This document shows positions 1 to 8,058 of a DNA stretch of 30,531 nt, piece by piece. The DNA lies in the NCBI GenBank assembly GCA_049694275.1, contig JBAVQS010000196.1:1-30531 (forward strand). The letters are read 5' to 3'. The DNA comes from JBAVQS01 sp049694275 (GTDB lineage: Bacteria; Chloroflexota; Anaerolineae; UBA4142; SHND01). The translations under genes and the position numbers were made by a program. The notes below the pieces were generated by a model. It had not been told where the DNA came from, did not search any database, and worked only from the letters and a program-made list of their open reading frames with translations. Position 1 is the stretch's first letter, and every line of letters begins with the position of its first letter.

Positions 1-299
1 TCGACGGCGCGATGCAGAAACCGTTTCGCCGCCTCGTTATCGGGGCGCATCTGCCACATGGGAGCGCGCGTGTTATTGATATGCTGTTGCAGCATATAGA
101 GATACATGGTTTTGCCAGAGGCCCTGGTGCCCCAAACTCCAATCGCGCCAGTTGGTGCGAGCGTCACCCCACATTTTTGGCATACGGTATTGGTAATCGG
201 GTTCGATTCCCCGCAGTGGGGACACCTCCGCCCGGTCTGAGTTGATGCAATCCCCGGCGCGCCGGGGAGCGAAGAGATCACAGGGGGTAAGCTGCTCAT
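1..299 (-). CDS. Zinc-ribbon P-loop NTPase, probable GTPase (partial, 3' end outside window)
   Basis: This gene starts at ATG 299 and runs off the left edge, so only about 99 residues are seen. The ATG follows AAAGGAG with 7 nt spacing, 31 nt after the stop of the VWA gene. Residues 26-44 form a Cys4 zinc ribbon (C26, C29, C40, C43). Directly after it, residues 53-64 read IGVWGTRASGKT, a strand followed by a Walker A loop GxxxxGKT (57-64), then MYLYML, a typical first helix. The W-G-x3-SGKT-x-YL arrangement is what I associate with TRAFAC-type double-GTPase proteins of VWA/AAA-linked conflict systems. The GTPase assignment is inference because the G2-G5 motifs lie beyond the edge. The zinc ribbon is the same tag found on kinases and FHA proteins upstream. 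It is the last visible gene of the operon-like run. It could instead be another P-loop ATPase. Confidence 0.85.
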   Translation of the reverse strand, partial: MSSLPPVISSLPGAPGIASTQTGRRCPHCGESNPITNTVCQKCGVTLAPTGAIGVWGTRASGKTMYLYMLQQHINNTRAPMWQMRPDNEAAKRFLHRAV

Positions 300-330
300 C
301 GATTCACTCCTTTGGTCGCAATGGGCCGAT

Positions 331-2016
331 TCATATATTGCGCAAGTCTGGTTCCTGCTTGATCAGCGGAAGGACGATTGGCTTGTCAGGCAGGTACTGG
401 GGCTTGAAGCCCTCCCGAATCCCGGTCAGCAGGCTCGCAATATGGGACTCGTCAAGTCCCTGAAAGAAATTGCGGCCGCCATTGCCGATTTCAAGCCAAA
501 CTTCTCGTGAATACCGCATACAGCGATGGCGATCATCCAGGTCCGCATAGGGAGTCCAGATGCCGACAAGGTTGATGCCCTTTTTTCGCATTTGTTGTAT
601 CTCGGCCTGCCAGTCAATGGGCGAAGTCCAGGGTTCGTGGAAAAAGCCGTACTGGCCATACGGAAAGGCATAGTTCTCATACGGATTGACCGAATCGGGG
701 GGGTGAGGGGGCGCATAGCCAATCACTATAACCCATTTGGCGGTGTTTTTCCGCCAGCCGGCTGTGCAGGTGGGATTGGCCAGATTGGCCCATTGCAGCG
801 CGACTTCCAATAACGCCTCATAGTCGCGGTCGTCGGTCGCGGTGATGTTATAATCCAGCCGGAGGCTTCGCTCCAGGTCGCTTGCCGTCTCCAGCCCTCT
901 GGGCGTAGCGATCCGAATGGTATATGAGCTGCCTGCGACGTCTCTACGGTCACCGTAGAGGGCCAGCCCACAGCGGACATCCATGGAGGTCTCTTGAGAG
1001 AGTTGTTGCAGCAGCTTGATGACGAATTGCTTGGCCTCCTCGATGTCAGGCTGGCGGGTGCCCTTTTTCCGCATTGTGCCGTCGATAATGAACAAGATAT
1101 CCAAAGAGCGCTCCAACTTGATCTCGGGAAGTTGTTCCACTGTTTTTACCTCCGCAATGGGAATCACAGTCAAAGGCAGCGACTGGGAAGATTGATCGTC
1201 GACAACCCTGAGGCCGAGCTGATCGTCCTTATAGTTCAGCCACCATCCCAAAGTAAAAACGTTGCGGGGCGGGTCCGCGCGCCACGCCTGGAGCGGTTCT
1301 TGATTAGCGTTCATAACGACAAAGTAGACCGGAGCTCCATGCGCTTTATCCGCCGGAATGACTCGGCACAGATGCAGGGCATTGACATTGGGGGTGAACA
1401 GAGCGCCTGAAGGTGGGCGACGTCCCGACTTGACCAGGAGTGCGCGATCCAGTTCGAGCTGCGCCGGGGATTTGTTCCAGTTCACCTTGACGGTTCTCAA
1501 GAAAAGGTCTTGCTTGACCGTGGGCGGAAACCAGTGAGCGATCTCGGCTTGCAAGGGCAGTGTATGTAAATCAATCGGAAGCGCAAGGTCCGGGTGCGCG
1601 GTATCCAACTGCCGGGGATTCAAATATTGGGAGAGCAATTCCCGGATAATGTTAGCGTTGGATAATCGGCCAATCGGCACGACCCAATCGGTTTGAGAGG
1701 AACTGCCACGCGAAGATGATGAGATAGATGAGGTAACCAATAGCTTGAGCTCTTGACTCAAGCCATCGCGTAAATCAAATTTCGGCGTGCGGCCGTGCTC
1801 TTTCAGGTCTTCGAGGTCTTCAGCACTCGCGGCGCGATTCCAGAGTTGAGACCAGATGGTGCTCTCACGGGAATCAGTCGCCGCCCACTTCCACACCGGG
1901 GAAGCGCGCAGTGAGACGGAAGCGAGACGCCGCTCGCCGACGTCAATAATCTGGATCTGTTGGGCAGGGATGTCGGGAGATTCGCTCAAATACTTGAAAA
2001 CAGATTCCCTAATCAT
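331..2016 (-). CDS. VWA-domain protein with degenerate MIDAS
   Basis: This 561-residue soluble protein has an unrecognised N-terminal region (1-300) and a von Willebrand A domain at about 303-540. The first VWA strand is LDILFIIDGTMRKK, so the metal-site motif is D312-x-T314-x-R316 rather than the usual DxSxS. YGDRRD (354-359) fits the part of the fold that follows, and the hydrophobic strand WVIVIG (428-433) follows later. Such domains bind protein partners, often through Mg2+, and scaffold AAA or GTPase complexes. The start ATG has GAAGGG upstream and overlaps the stop of the preceding coiled-coil gene by 8 nt, indicating translational coupling. The next gene is the zinc-ribbon P-loop protein, which suggests a VWA-GTPase partnership. 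The divergent MIDAS suggests weakened or altered metal binding. No signal peptide or membrane helix is seen. The role is inference; the VWA fold is well supported. Confidence 0.85.
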   Translation of the reverse strand: MIRESVFKYLSESPDIPAQQIQIIDVGERRLASVSLRASPVWKWAATDSRESTIWSQLWNRAASAEDLEDLKEHGRTPKFDLRDGLSQELKLLVTSSISSSSRGSSSQTDWVVPIGRLSNANIIRELLSQYLNPRQLDTAHPDLALPIDLHTLPLQAEIAHWFPPTVKQDLFLRTVKVNWNKSPAQLELDRALLVKSGRRPPSGALFTPNVNALHLCRVIPADKAHGAPVYFVVMNANQEPLQAWRADPPRNVFTLGWWLNYKDDQLGLRVVDDQSSQSLPLTVIPIAEVKTVEQLPEIKLERSLDILFIIDGTMRKKGTRQPDIEEAKQFVIKLLQQLSQETSMDVRCGLALYGDRRDVAGSSYTIRIATPRGLETASDLERSLRLDYNITATDDRDYEALLEVALQWANLANPTCTAGWRKNTAKWVIVIGYAPPHPPDSVNPYENYAFPYGQYGFFHEPWTSPIDWQAEIQQMRKKGINLVGIWTPYADLDDRHRCMRYSREVWLEIGNGGRNFFQGLDESHIASLLTGIREGFKPQYLPDKPIVLPLIKQEPDLRNI

Positions 2017-2629
2017 TATGTTCCCTTCGCTCCTGCGTGGAGGGTAATCTCATTTGCAATATTCTCTCCAGCGCATCGATCTGTGCGGCGATATTCAGGC
2101 ATTTATTACGCTGTTCGCGTATCTGACGTCGCTTGTCCCACTCTCCGGCTCGGCCCTGCAGTTGGTCGCGCAGCCTGGTCTGCTCAGCTTGCTCTCGTTC
2201 CAGGTCAAGCTGCCGATCTTGAAGTTGTTGGATCTCGAGCCGGGCCCGCTCTGACTGTTCAATCACATCGTGGGTCCCGTCGACACATCCTGCCAGTGTG
2301 CGTTTGGTCCGGGCCAATTGTTCCTCAGATTCCAATTCGTCGAGTTGCTGTCGAATCCCGGCTGTAGCGGTCTGAATTTCCGGCATACCCAGTTGGCGCG
2401 CCGCATTCAGTTGGCGCTCGAACTCTTTCCGCCGATTCTGTAACTGCGCCAATTCGGCGGCAACTGCATTCGGATCGGTTTGTCGCGCCAGGGCTTGGCG
2501 TTTTTCGACCTCGTTTTCAATTTTGTCGAGAACGGTTATGACGCGCTGGAATGGGATCGCCAGGTCCTCTACGCTTGCCTGAATCCAGCTCGAACAGTTT
2601 TTGAATTCCTCTGATAAAGTATCGGTCAT
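2009..2629 (-). CDS. Coiled-coil protein (206 aa)
   Basis: I do not recognise a named family. Residues about 30-195 are nearly all charged or Gln/Glu/Arg-rich helix with heptad spacing of Leu and Ile, so a long coiled coil is predicted by eye. One short break around residues 115-122 (LAGCVDGTHD) may be a hinge. The ATG at 2629 has GGAG 8 nt upstream. The gene sits 30 nt after the previous coiled-coil gene and overlaps the following VWA gene by 8 nt, so the three are probably co-translated. It has no signal peptide or membrane segment. Together with the two genes before it, it probably forms a filamentous or tethering subcomplex next to the AAA+ ATPase and VWA protein. That role is inference from context. 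Confidence 0.75.
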   Translation of the reverse strand: MTDTLSEEFKNCSSWIQASVEDLAIPFQRVITVLDKIENEVEKRQALARQTDPNAVAAELAQLQNRRKEFERQLNAARQLGMPEIQTATAGIRQQLDELESEEQLARTKRTLAGCVDGTHDVIEQSERARLEIQQLQDRQLDLEREQAEQTRLRDQLQGRAGEWDKRRQIREQRNKCLNIAAQIDALERILQMRLPSTQERREHND

Positions 2630-2659
2630 AGGTATGACTCCACTTGCCCAGTTCGTTTG

Positions 2660-3658
2660 CTACTCGGCCTGCGCAATTTCAGAGAACCAGGTGAGAGCCT
2701 GAGCCTGGGGCGTCAACTCTTCAAGCAGCTTTTCGACCGTCTTGAGCGAGGCATTGGGCACCCGACGTCCAAGCCGGGCCATTTGACTGCTCCATTCAAT
2801 CAATTCTTGTTGCTCGTTTTCAAATTCTGTTTGGTTCGCCTCATCCGTAGCCCTGAGCCTGACGAGTTCTTGTCGCAGGGGCTCTAGTTCTTGGTCGCGC
2901 GTTTTAACCAGGTTGGCAAGCGCCCGCGCCTGATTTGCGTCTATCTCCAGGCGCTGTTTGAGCGAATCCTGGAGGGAACCGATCTGAACATAAAGGTCAT
3001 CACCCGATTCAAAGGCGAGGCGCGGCCAGTCCAGGGTCTTGCCTCCCAGCTTTTGGCTCAACCAGTTGACCTGATCCAGTATCTCTTGGCGCATGTGCTG
3101 ACGTTGTTTTAATTGTGCCTGGAGCGTGACCAGATTCGAATAGGCCGATAAGAGATCGGGGTCGGCCTTTTCCAATTGTTCTTGTTCTTGACGGGCGCTT
3201 GATAGCTGCTGGGCGAGCGCCAATTGAGCAGATAGCCGGGCGCGCCGGTTTGAGAGCTCTTGGAGTCGCTTGAGCTGTTTCTCGAGTTGATCGAGCGCCG
3301 CCAGACGGTTATGCGCCGCTTCCAGATCGGCAAGTATTTGCGGTTGGTTCTCGTCCGGATTCGTTTCTGCACCCGCATTCCATCGCTGTAGCTGATTCTC
3401 GAGTTTCGCTTTCCGCAGCAAAAGTACATCCCGTAACGATGCGTCTTTTTTCCTTAACAGTTCCAGACTTTCGGGCCGGGTCGTCGAGTCCCGCCAGCCC
3501 TGGGCTATACTCTCGACCTGGAGCTTGTATTGCTTGAGCGCCGCCTGTTGTTGCTGTTCAGCCTGCAGTCCCTGGTTTAGTTGCTCGATTTGAGTGAGAC
3601 GTTCCTGCGCCGTTTGTACGGTTCGGGTCAGGCGGTTACGAATCGTTTGTTCATCCAT
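2660..3658 (-). CDS. Coiled-coil protein (332 aa)
   Basis: This is a mostly helical Gln/Glu/Leu/Arg-rich protein. Heptad-like helices cover about 1-60, 65-95, 107-200 and 225-290, with breaks at about 95-106 (NAGAETNPDENQ) and 203-215 (LGGKTLDWPRL). The last 40 residues look like a small helical end domain (a TVEKLLEELTPQAQALTWFSEIAQ-type pattern). It resembles SMC-like or SbcC-like arms in composition only, since it has no ATP-binding head of its own. The start ATG lies inside the end of the upstream gene (ATGGATGA, 8-nt overlap), a strong sign of coupled translation. It is the middle member of three consecutive coiled-coil genes. Function is unknown; a structural partner of the nearby AAA+ ATPase or P-loop protein is plausible. 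Confidence 0.75.
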   Translation of the reverse strand: MDEQTIRNRLTRTVQTAQERLTQIEQLNQGLQAEQQQQAALKQYKLQVESIAQGWRDSTTRPESLELLRKKDASLRDVLLLRKAKLENQLQRWNAGAETNPDENQPQILADLEAAHNRLAALDQLEKQLKRLQELSNRRARLSAQLALAQQLSSARQEQEQLEKADPDLLSAYSNLVTLQAQLKQRQHMRQEILDQVNWLSQKLGGKTLDWPRLAFESGDDLYVQIGSLQDSLKQRLEIDANQARALANLVKTRDQELEPLRQELVRLRATDEANQTEFENEQQELIEWSSQMARLGRRVPNASLKTVEKLLEELTPQAQALTWFSEIAQAE

Positions 3659-4178
3659 GCCAATCGTTCTCCAGGGATCGGACTTGAGCCATCAACTGTT
3701 CCTGCCGGCGTGTGATCTGGTCTTGAATCGAGGCCAACTCGAGCCGTTTCCGCTCCAATTGGTCACGCGCCTGCCAGCGTTCGTCGGACTCGAGGCGCTC
3801 GATATCTCGAAGGAGAATCGCTCGTTCTATCCATTGGTTCTGTTTGTCGAGGGCCTGGCGAATTTCTTTGGTTCTTGTCTTTGTAATTTCGAGCGCCGCC
3901 CGTTTTTCTTGCTTTTGCTTGTCAAGCTCAGTTTGGAGCCCGTGCTCTTGCTCATCGAGCGTTTGCTGGACAAAGCCACCCAGATCCGGGTTTGTCTGAA
4001 CCCAGAAAGCAAGGAGGCTTATCCACAATTCCGCAGCGCCATTCTGTCCGGACCGGCAGGCTTCATACGCTTTACCGACGACCTGCCGGACCAGGGCTTG
4101 CCGTCCGGCCGGGTTGTTTTTTAGCTTGCGGAATTCGTTGCGCCATGGGTCATATTCCGGCGGCGAAGATTGCGTCAT
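3651..4178 (-). CDS. Small helical protein with C-terminal coiled coil
   Basis: This 175-residue protein has two parts. Residues 1-70 look globular and helical (an AGRQALVRQVVGKAYEACR-type helix, then AAELWISLLAFWVQ). Residues 72-170 are a Lys/Glu/Arg/Gln coiled coil. The ATG overlaps the stop of the radical SAM gene by 4 nt (ATGA), and its own stop overlaps the next coiled-coil gene by 8 nt, so the three genes are translationally linked. No known family is recognised. The tight coupling to the radical SAM gene makes it a candidate substrate, chaperone or adaptor for that enzyme, but nothing in the sequence proves this. No glycyl-radical motif is seen in it. Confidence 0.75.
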   Translation of the reverse strand: MTQSSPPEYDPWRNEFRKLKNNPAGRQALVRQVVGKAYEACRSGQNGAAELWISLLAFWVQTNPDLGGFVQQTLDEQEHGLQTELDKQKQEKRAALEITKTRTKEIRQALDKQNQWIERAILLRDIERLESDERWQARDQLERKRLELASIQDQITRRQEQLMAQVRSLENDWHG

Positions 4179-4816
4179 TCGATAATTCTCCGCTCACGCA
4201 GAGCCTGGATCAATTGCTCTGCATGTTGTTTGTTCTGGAGGCCGGAAATCTTGACCGTGCCATCGGGACGGACTATAATGTTGAAACCCTTTTCGATTGG
4301 CTGGGCTTCTATCTCCGCCGCTGAATAGCGGTCGGACAGAAAGATGAGCCGCTGGTTGCTCGAGCCGCGCCAGCGAAGAGTGTCAGATTGGAGAGGCGGT
4401 AAGAACGGCCCGTCGACCAGCAGGTCTGTAACGGCGAGTAGGTCCAACCAGCCCGGCAGCGCCTGCCGGCGAATATGCTCTATCGTAAAACCGGTATAGG
4501 TCATGATCGATAGGCCCGCTTGCCGGAGCAAGCTTGCCAGTTCGGCCAGTGCGATTGCTTGCTCGAAAGGCTCGCCGCCGAGAAATGTCACCCCTTCAAT
4601 TCCACGTTGGGCCTGCAACATGAGAACATAATCTCTGACCTGTTCAACAGGCAAAAGGACCTTATCTCGCACAGCCAGGTACTCGGGGTTGAGGCAATCC
4701 TTTGTACAGCGATGCGAACAGCCTTGAACAAAGAGCACGTAGCGGGCCCCGGGCCCATTCAATGTCGAAATCGCAAAATGCTCCAGCCGGTCACCAAGGT
4801 TTAATACAACTGACAC
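4175..4816 (-). CDS. NrdG-like radical SAM activating-type protein
   Basis: The protein has 213 residues from a GTG start at 4816, preferred because GGAG lies 9 nt upstream; a TTG at 4831 is possible but sits directly on a Shine-Dalgarno-like AGAGG. It belongs to the short radical SAM family of glycyl-radical enzyme activases: LNGPGARYVLFVQGC, the cluster cysteines, LGGEPFEQ (GGEP, SAM binding), TYTGFT, DGPF and RGSSNQR all match this family in order. The cluster motif is C33-x3-C37-x3-C41, whereas NrdG relatives usually have CX3CX2C, so one residue is inserted. It should bind a [4Fe-4S] cluster and SAM and produce a radical. No ribonucleotide reductase or other glycyl-radical enzyme is encoded nearby. 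It overlaps the next gene by 4 nt and follows the AAA+ gene by 20 nt. It probably modifies or activates a component of this system (inference). Confidence 0.9.
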   Translation of the reverse strand: MSVVLNLGDRLEHFAISTLNGPGARYVLFVQGCSHRCTKDCLNPEYLAVRDKVLLPVEQVRDYVLMLQAQRGIEGVTFLGGEPFEQAIALAELASLLRQAGLSIMTYTGFTIEHIRRQALPGWLDLLAVTDLLVDGPFLPPLQSDTLRWRGSSNQRLIFLSDRYSAAEIEAQPIEKGFNIIVRPDGTVKISGLQNKQHAEQLIQALRERRIIE

Positions 4817-4836
4817 GCTTGAATACTCCAACCTCT

Positions 4837-6594
4837 TTATATAATCCCCTTCTCACTCAATTGCTGCTCAAACCTGGTCTCTTCGGCCTGCCAATGTTGC
4901 ACGAGTTGTTGGTTGATGGGGTGCTTGACCAGCCATTCCGTCACCATGGCGCGTGTGATTTGTTCTTCACTTCGCATGAAAAGCGTTCCGAGGCAGGACC
5001 GGCCACAAGCTTCAATATCACTTGGGGCGCGGTTATCGAGCATGGCTGCCAGCTCGCTGACCTCCAAGCCCGGCTCGAGCAAATGGGTTTGAAAATATTT
5101 TTGAACGAGCTGCCGGCGTCCCTCCTGATCCGGATACCCGATCAGAATCTCGCCATCCCTAAAGCGCCTTCTAAAAGCGGGATCGAGTTTTTCGGGAATG
5201 TTGGTAGCGCAAATGATGACAATATCCTTGTCACGTCCTGTTGCCGACTCCATTTCGGTCAGGATCTGGTTGATTGGATTATCCGAGTGCTGCGAATCGG
5301 CACGATCGGCCGCGACGGACTCGACCTCATCCCAGAAAACCACGCATGGCGCATTGGCCCGCCAACGCGCAAAATTCTCCTTGACCAGGATGAGCGGCTC
5401 GCCGCGATACTTGGATTGGAAATCGGCCGCGGTAACATTGAAAAAGGCGCGCCGGCTTTCCGTGGCAAGCATTTTGGCAATCGTCGTTTTACCTGTCCCT
5501 GGCGGACCAAAGAGAAGAATGCGGCTGGGCGCCTCAACCTTATTCATCTGGACTTTGAGATGCTCCGCTTTGTTACGCAACCAGTCGGGGTCTCTCCAAA
5601 AGTTCAAAATGTGCTCGAAATAGCGGCGCTCAGCCGGTTTCAGAACGATGTCGTCAAGATGTACCTCCTGCGCTTTTTGGCCGACGCGGGGTAGGCCGTC
5701 GAGCCATTCTCGATCCAGGCAACGCACTAGACCCCCACTGCCCCGGGCGAGTTTCTTGAGCTCATTTCTTTGCCGTGGAATTTCGCTATTCATCAGATAA
5801 GTGAGTCCGACCTTTTCGTGGACGGCATAATTACTCGCAAAGTAAGCGGCGATTTCATCAAGCACCGACCAGTTAAAGAAATCATCTCGTTCCCGCAAAT
5901 GGACATAGATAAGCGCCGCCTTGATTTCATCCGCAGTGGGCCCGTCGACCGCAAGTTGCTCGACTCCCTTCAAGCCCGGTCTTGCAAAGATCTTTGTCAC
6001 CCAGGGCAAATCTGTCTGCTGGAGAGCAAAAATGACGAGATGATTGTTGTCGCGGCAGAGTTTGGGCCACTGAAAGAGGAGGTCCAGGTCCTCGCTCCGG
6101 TCAATATCCCAGTATACATCCTCAAACAGGATGACCGATCCATGGTCGGCGCGCCGCTTGAGCACTCGATCAATTTCGTGGATGGCCTCTTGTGGCGTGC
6201 GGGTCAGTGTGGAACGTCCTTGTTGCGCCTTGAGGAACTCGGATTGATCCTGGCTGATGTGACCCTTGATCGTTTCCAACCTGGATGCGGGAGAACGCGG
6301 CGCGGCCGGCGCGGGGGCCGCGGGTTGGTTGGCTGGGAGCAGACGATTGAATTCAAAGTGGAGCAAATAGCCCTTGTCGCCATGCCAGTGCCGCGCAAAG
6401 ACATCAAGCGACGGACCAAAATGGGTGAGCAGGATCTCGTGTAGCCGCACTTTGGGATGGGCGTGGTTGAGAAAGAACTCGTCGTCGTGATGACCGGAGA
6501 GCAGCAAAACCAGTCCCTGCCCCGGATGCATCTGGGGCAAATACAACTCGTCTACCCGCTCAAGCCACTTGCGTGGCGCGATTCCATTGGACAT
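4837..6594 (-). CDS. AAA+ ATPase with degenerate N-terminal AAA-like half (Ycf46-like)
   Basis: The protein has 585 residues. The start ATG at 6594 has AAGG 8 nt upstream and lies 14 nt after the previous stop; a longer open frame upstream reads as an out-of-frame shadow of the preceding gene and is rejected. The C-terminal half is a classical AAA domain: Walker A GPPGTGKT (363-370), Walker B VVFWDE (418-423), sensor 1 ATN (463-465) and the DPAFRRRFRDG arginine-finger region (471-481). The N-terminal half (about 25-240) looks like an inactive AAA-like domain with no Walker A and a Walker-B-like VILFEDVYWD (154-163). This order resembles cyanobacterial and plastid Ycf46. A linker at 88-105 is Pro/Ala-rich. 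It probably remodels proteins as a hexamer. The neighbouring coiled-coil gene with a DUF2997-like tail strengthens the Ycf46-type context (inference). Confidence 0.92.
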   Translation of the reverse strand: MSNGIAPRKWLERVDELYLPQMHPGQGLVLLLSGHHDDEFFLNHAHPKVRLHEILLTHFGPSLDVFARHWHGDKGYLLHFEFNRLLPANQPAAPAPAAPRSPASRLETIKGHISQDQSEFLKAQQGRSTLTRTPQEAIHEIDRVLKRRADHGSVILFEDVYWDIDRSEDLDLLFQWPKLCRDNNHLVIFALQQTDLPWVTKIFARPGLKGVEQLAVDGPTADEIKAALIYVHLRERDDFFNWSVLDEIAAYFASNYAVHEKVGLTYLMNSEIPRQRNELKKLARGSGGLVRCLDREWLDGLPRVGQKAQEVHLDDIVLKPAERRYFEHILNFWRDPDWLRNKAEHLKVQMNKVEAPSRILLFGPPGTGKTTIAKMLATESRRAFFNVTAADFQSKYRGEPLILVKENFARWRANAPCVVFWDEVESVAADRADSQHSDNPINQILTEMESATGRDKDIVIICATNIPEKLDPAFRRRFRDGEILIGYPDQEGRRQLVQKYFQTHLLEPGLEVSELAAMLDNRAPSDIEACGRSCLGTLFMRSEEQITRAMVTEWLVKHPINQQLVQHWQAEETRFEQQLSEKGII

Positions 6595-6608
6595 TTTGTT
6601 GGCCTTGC

Positions 6609-8039
6609 CTAGCGATATTGTTCGACCGGTCCTTGACTTTCTTTGGTCGGCTTGGGCAGGCTGATGGTGGGTATTCCGCCGCCGCCGCCTTGATAGGGAT
6701 TGGGCGCATCCGGGTGTTGCTGAGTGCTCAAGATGTCGATCGCGACCTGTTGCTGTTCGCGCATGGTTTGCTCGAATCGTTTCACATCCTCGACGCATTT
6801 CATGCCTTCATAGCCGCCCCAGGAAAACTGGACTGTTCCGTCGAGCTCCAGATAAACGGTGACGTTGGGCGAGGGATGAGGCCGGGTGGTGGCGAGCTTG
6901 AGGGAACTCTTGAGATCAGCGGTCATGTTGCTCAATTCGTAAGGAACCGCTTGGTCCCACACACGATTCAGGACGCTAATAATATCTCGCGCCCGCGCCA
7001 GGCGTTCCTCGTCACGTGCGATCGTCTCCATGAACCTGGAATCAAGTTGGCGAATGTCCTGATAGATTTGCATTCCCTGGGTGACAAGCTGCTCGATCGC
7101 CATCCGAATTTCGACCTGCTCTCCCGCCCCTTCATATTGTTTGCCTTTGAATTTGCTCTCGAGCGCCTGATAGCGCTTGTGCAACTGTTCGACTTCGGCA
7201 GGATACCATTCGCACAGTTCAGCCGTATCCAGTAGTTTCAGCTCTGCTTCTAGCTGGCCTAGCAATGCCTGACACTGTGCGCGTTTGCTCTCAAAAGCCG
7301 CCTCCCGTTCGTCGATAGTGCGTGCAACTTGCATGAGGAGGCTCTGTCCTTGTTGGAATTGGGCCACGGCAACCTCAAGGTTCCCTTTCTGCCGGTTCAC
7401 CTCAGCCTGATCCAGGGTTGTGAGGGCGGTTACATACTCATTGTATGCGCCAAAAAATCGCGCGCGCACCGGGTCTACCCTGGCCTTGAGCTCGGAAGCC
7501 AGGTGGGCCTGGGCATCGACGTCGTCCCTTTTGGCCTGACGTTCCGCCTCTTGCCGGTCGCGCTCCGCGGCGAGATATTTATTGATTTGCTTGACGCTGC
7601 CATGTAAAGCGCTGATCTGTTTGCTGTTCTGTTCGATGCGATGACGTGCTTGTCGTGCCTCTTGCTGCAGGACATCGATATGCTGGTGAGCCTGAGCGAT
7701 TGCCGCTCGATTCTCCGCGAGATGTTGGTCGACGCTGGTCAGCCATTGTTCATGCTGTTGAATCCGGGCTTCGTTTTCGGCGGCAATCCGTTCATAGAGT
7801 TCCTGTTGTACGTCTAGCTGTGCAATAGCATCTGTCACATCATGGAGTTGGGCCTGGTTCGCCTTTACCTGTTTATCCAACGCCGTTACTTTGTGTTCGT
7901 TTTGCTCTGCTTCTGACTCCAGGACGCCAAGTCGCTGTTTCTGTCGTTCTGCCAGCACTTCGACCTGGTGTATTTCCCCGCGCAGCCTGGATTCGGCGGC
8001 TTGCAGATGGGACAAGCGACAAACGGTATCTAGACTCAT
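6609..8039 (-). CDS. Long coiled-coil protein with DUF2997-like C-terminal domain
   Basis: This protein has 476 residues. Residues about 5-190 are an almost continuous coiled coil rich in Gln, Glu and Ala. Residues 190-385 are more helices with breaks. At about 391-428 the character changes to a small alpha/beta unit, NVTVYLELDGTVQFSW then GGYEGMKCVED, ending in a helix. The pattern of a strand, DG-x-V, a second strand, G-x-x-G-x-x-C and a helix matches what I know of DUF2997, a short domain found near Ycf46-type AAA proteins. The tail (445-476) is Gly/Pro-rich and likely flexible. The ATG has a very strong AAGGAGG site 4 nt upstream. It lies 19 nt after the MotB-like gene and 14 nt before the AAA+ gene. 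It is likely an adaptor for the AAA+ ATPase. The DUF2997 call is by pattern only. Confidence 0.8.
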   Translation of the reverse strand: MSLDTVCRLSHLQAAESRLRGEIHQVEVLAERQKQRLGVLESEAEQNEHKVTALDKQVKANQAQLHDVTDAIAQLDVQQELYERIAAENEARIQQHEQWLTSVDQHLAENRAAIAQAHQHIDVLQQEARQARHRIEQNSKQISALHGSVKQINKYLAAERDRQEAERQAKRDDVDAQAHLASELKARVDPVRARFFGAYNEYVTALTTLDQAEVNRQKGNLEVAVAQFQQGQSLLMQVARTIDEREAAFESKRAQCQALLGQLEAELKLLDTAELCEWYPAEVEQLHKRYQALESKFKGKQYEGAGEQVEIRMAIEQLVTQGMQIYQDIRQLDSRFMETIARDEERLARARDIISVLNRVWDQAVPYELSNMTADLKSSLKLATTRPHPSPNVTVYLELDGTVQFSWGGYEGMKCVEDVKRFEQTMREQQQVAIDILSTQQHPDAPNPYQGGGGGIPTISLPKPTKESQGPVEQYR

Positions 8040-8058
8040 AAGACCTCCTTTTGGGCAA

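Noticed and set aside
4175..4816. True anaerobic ribonucleotide reductase activase (nrdG)
   Set aside because: No NrdD or other glycyl-radical enzyme is near, the cysteine spacing differs, and the context is AAA+/coiled-coil/VWA.
4702..6444. Long plus-strand open frames (330 and 224 codons)
   Set aside because: They are antisense shadows of the AAA+ and radical SAM genes, with atypical composition and no motifs.
6595..6798. N-terminal extension of the AAA+ protein
   Set aside because: It overlaps the end of the upstream gene out of frame, is Arg/His-rich, and the ATG at 6594 has a fitting ribosome site and spacing.
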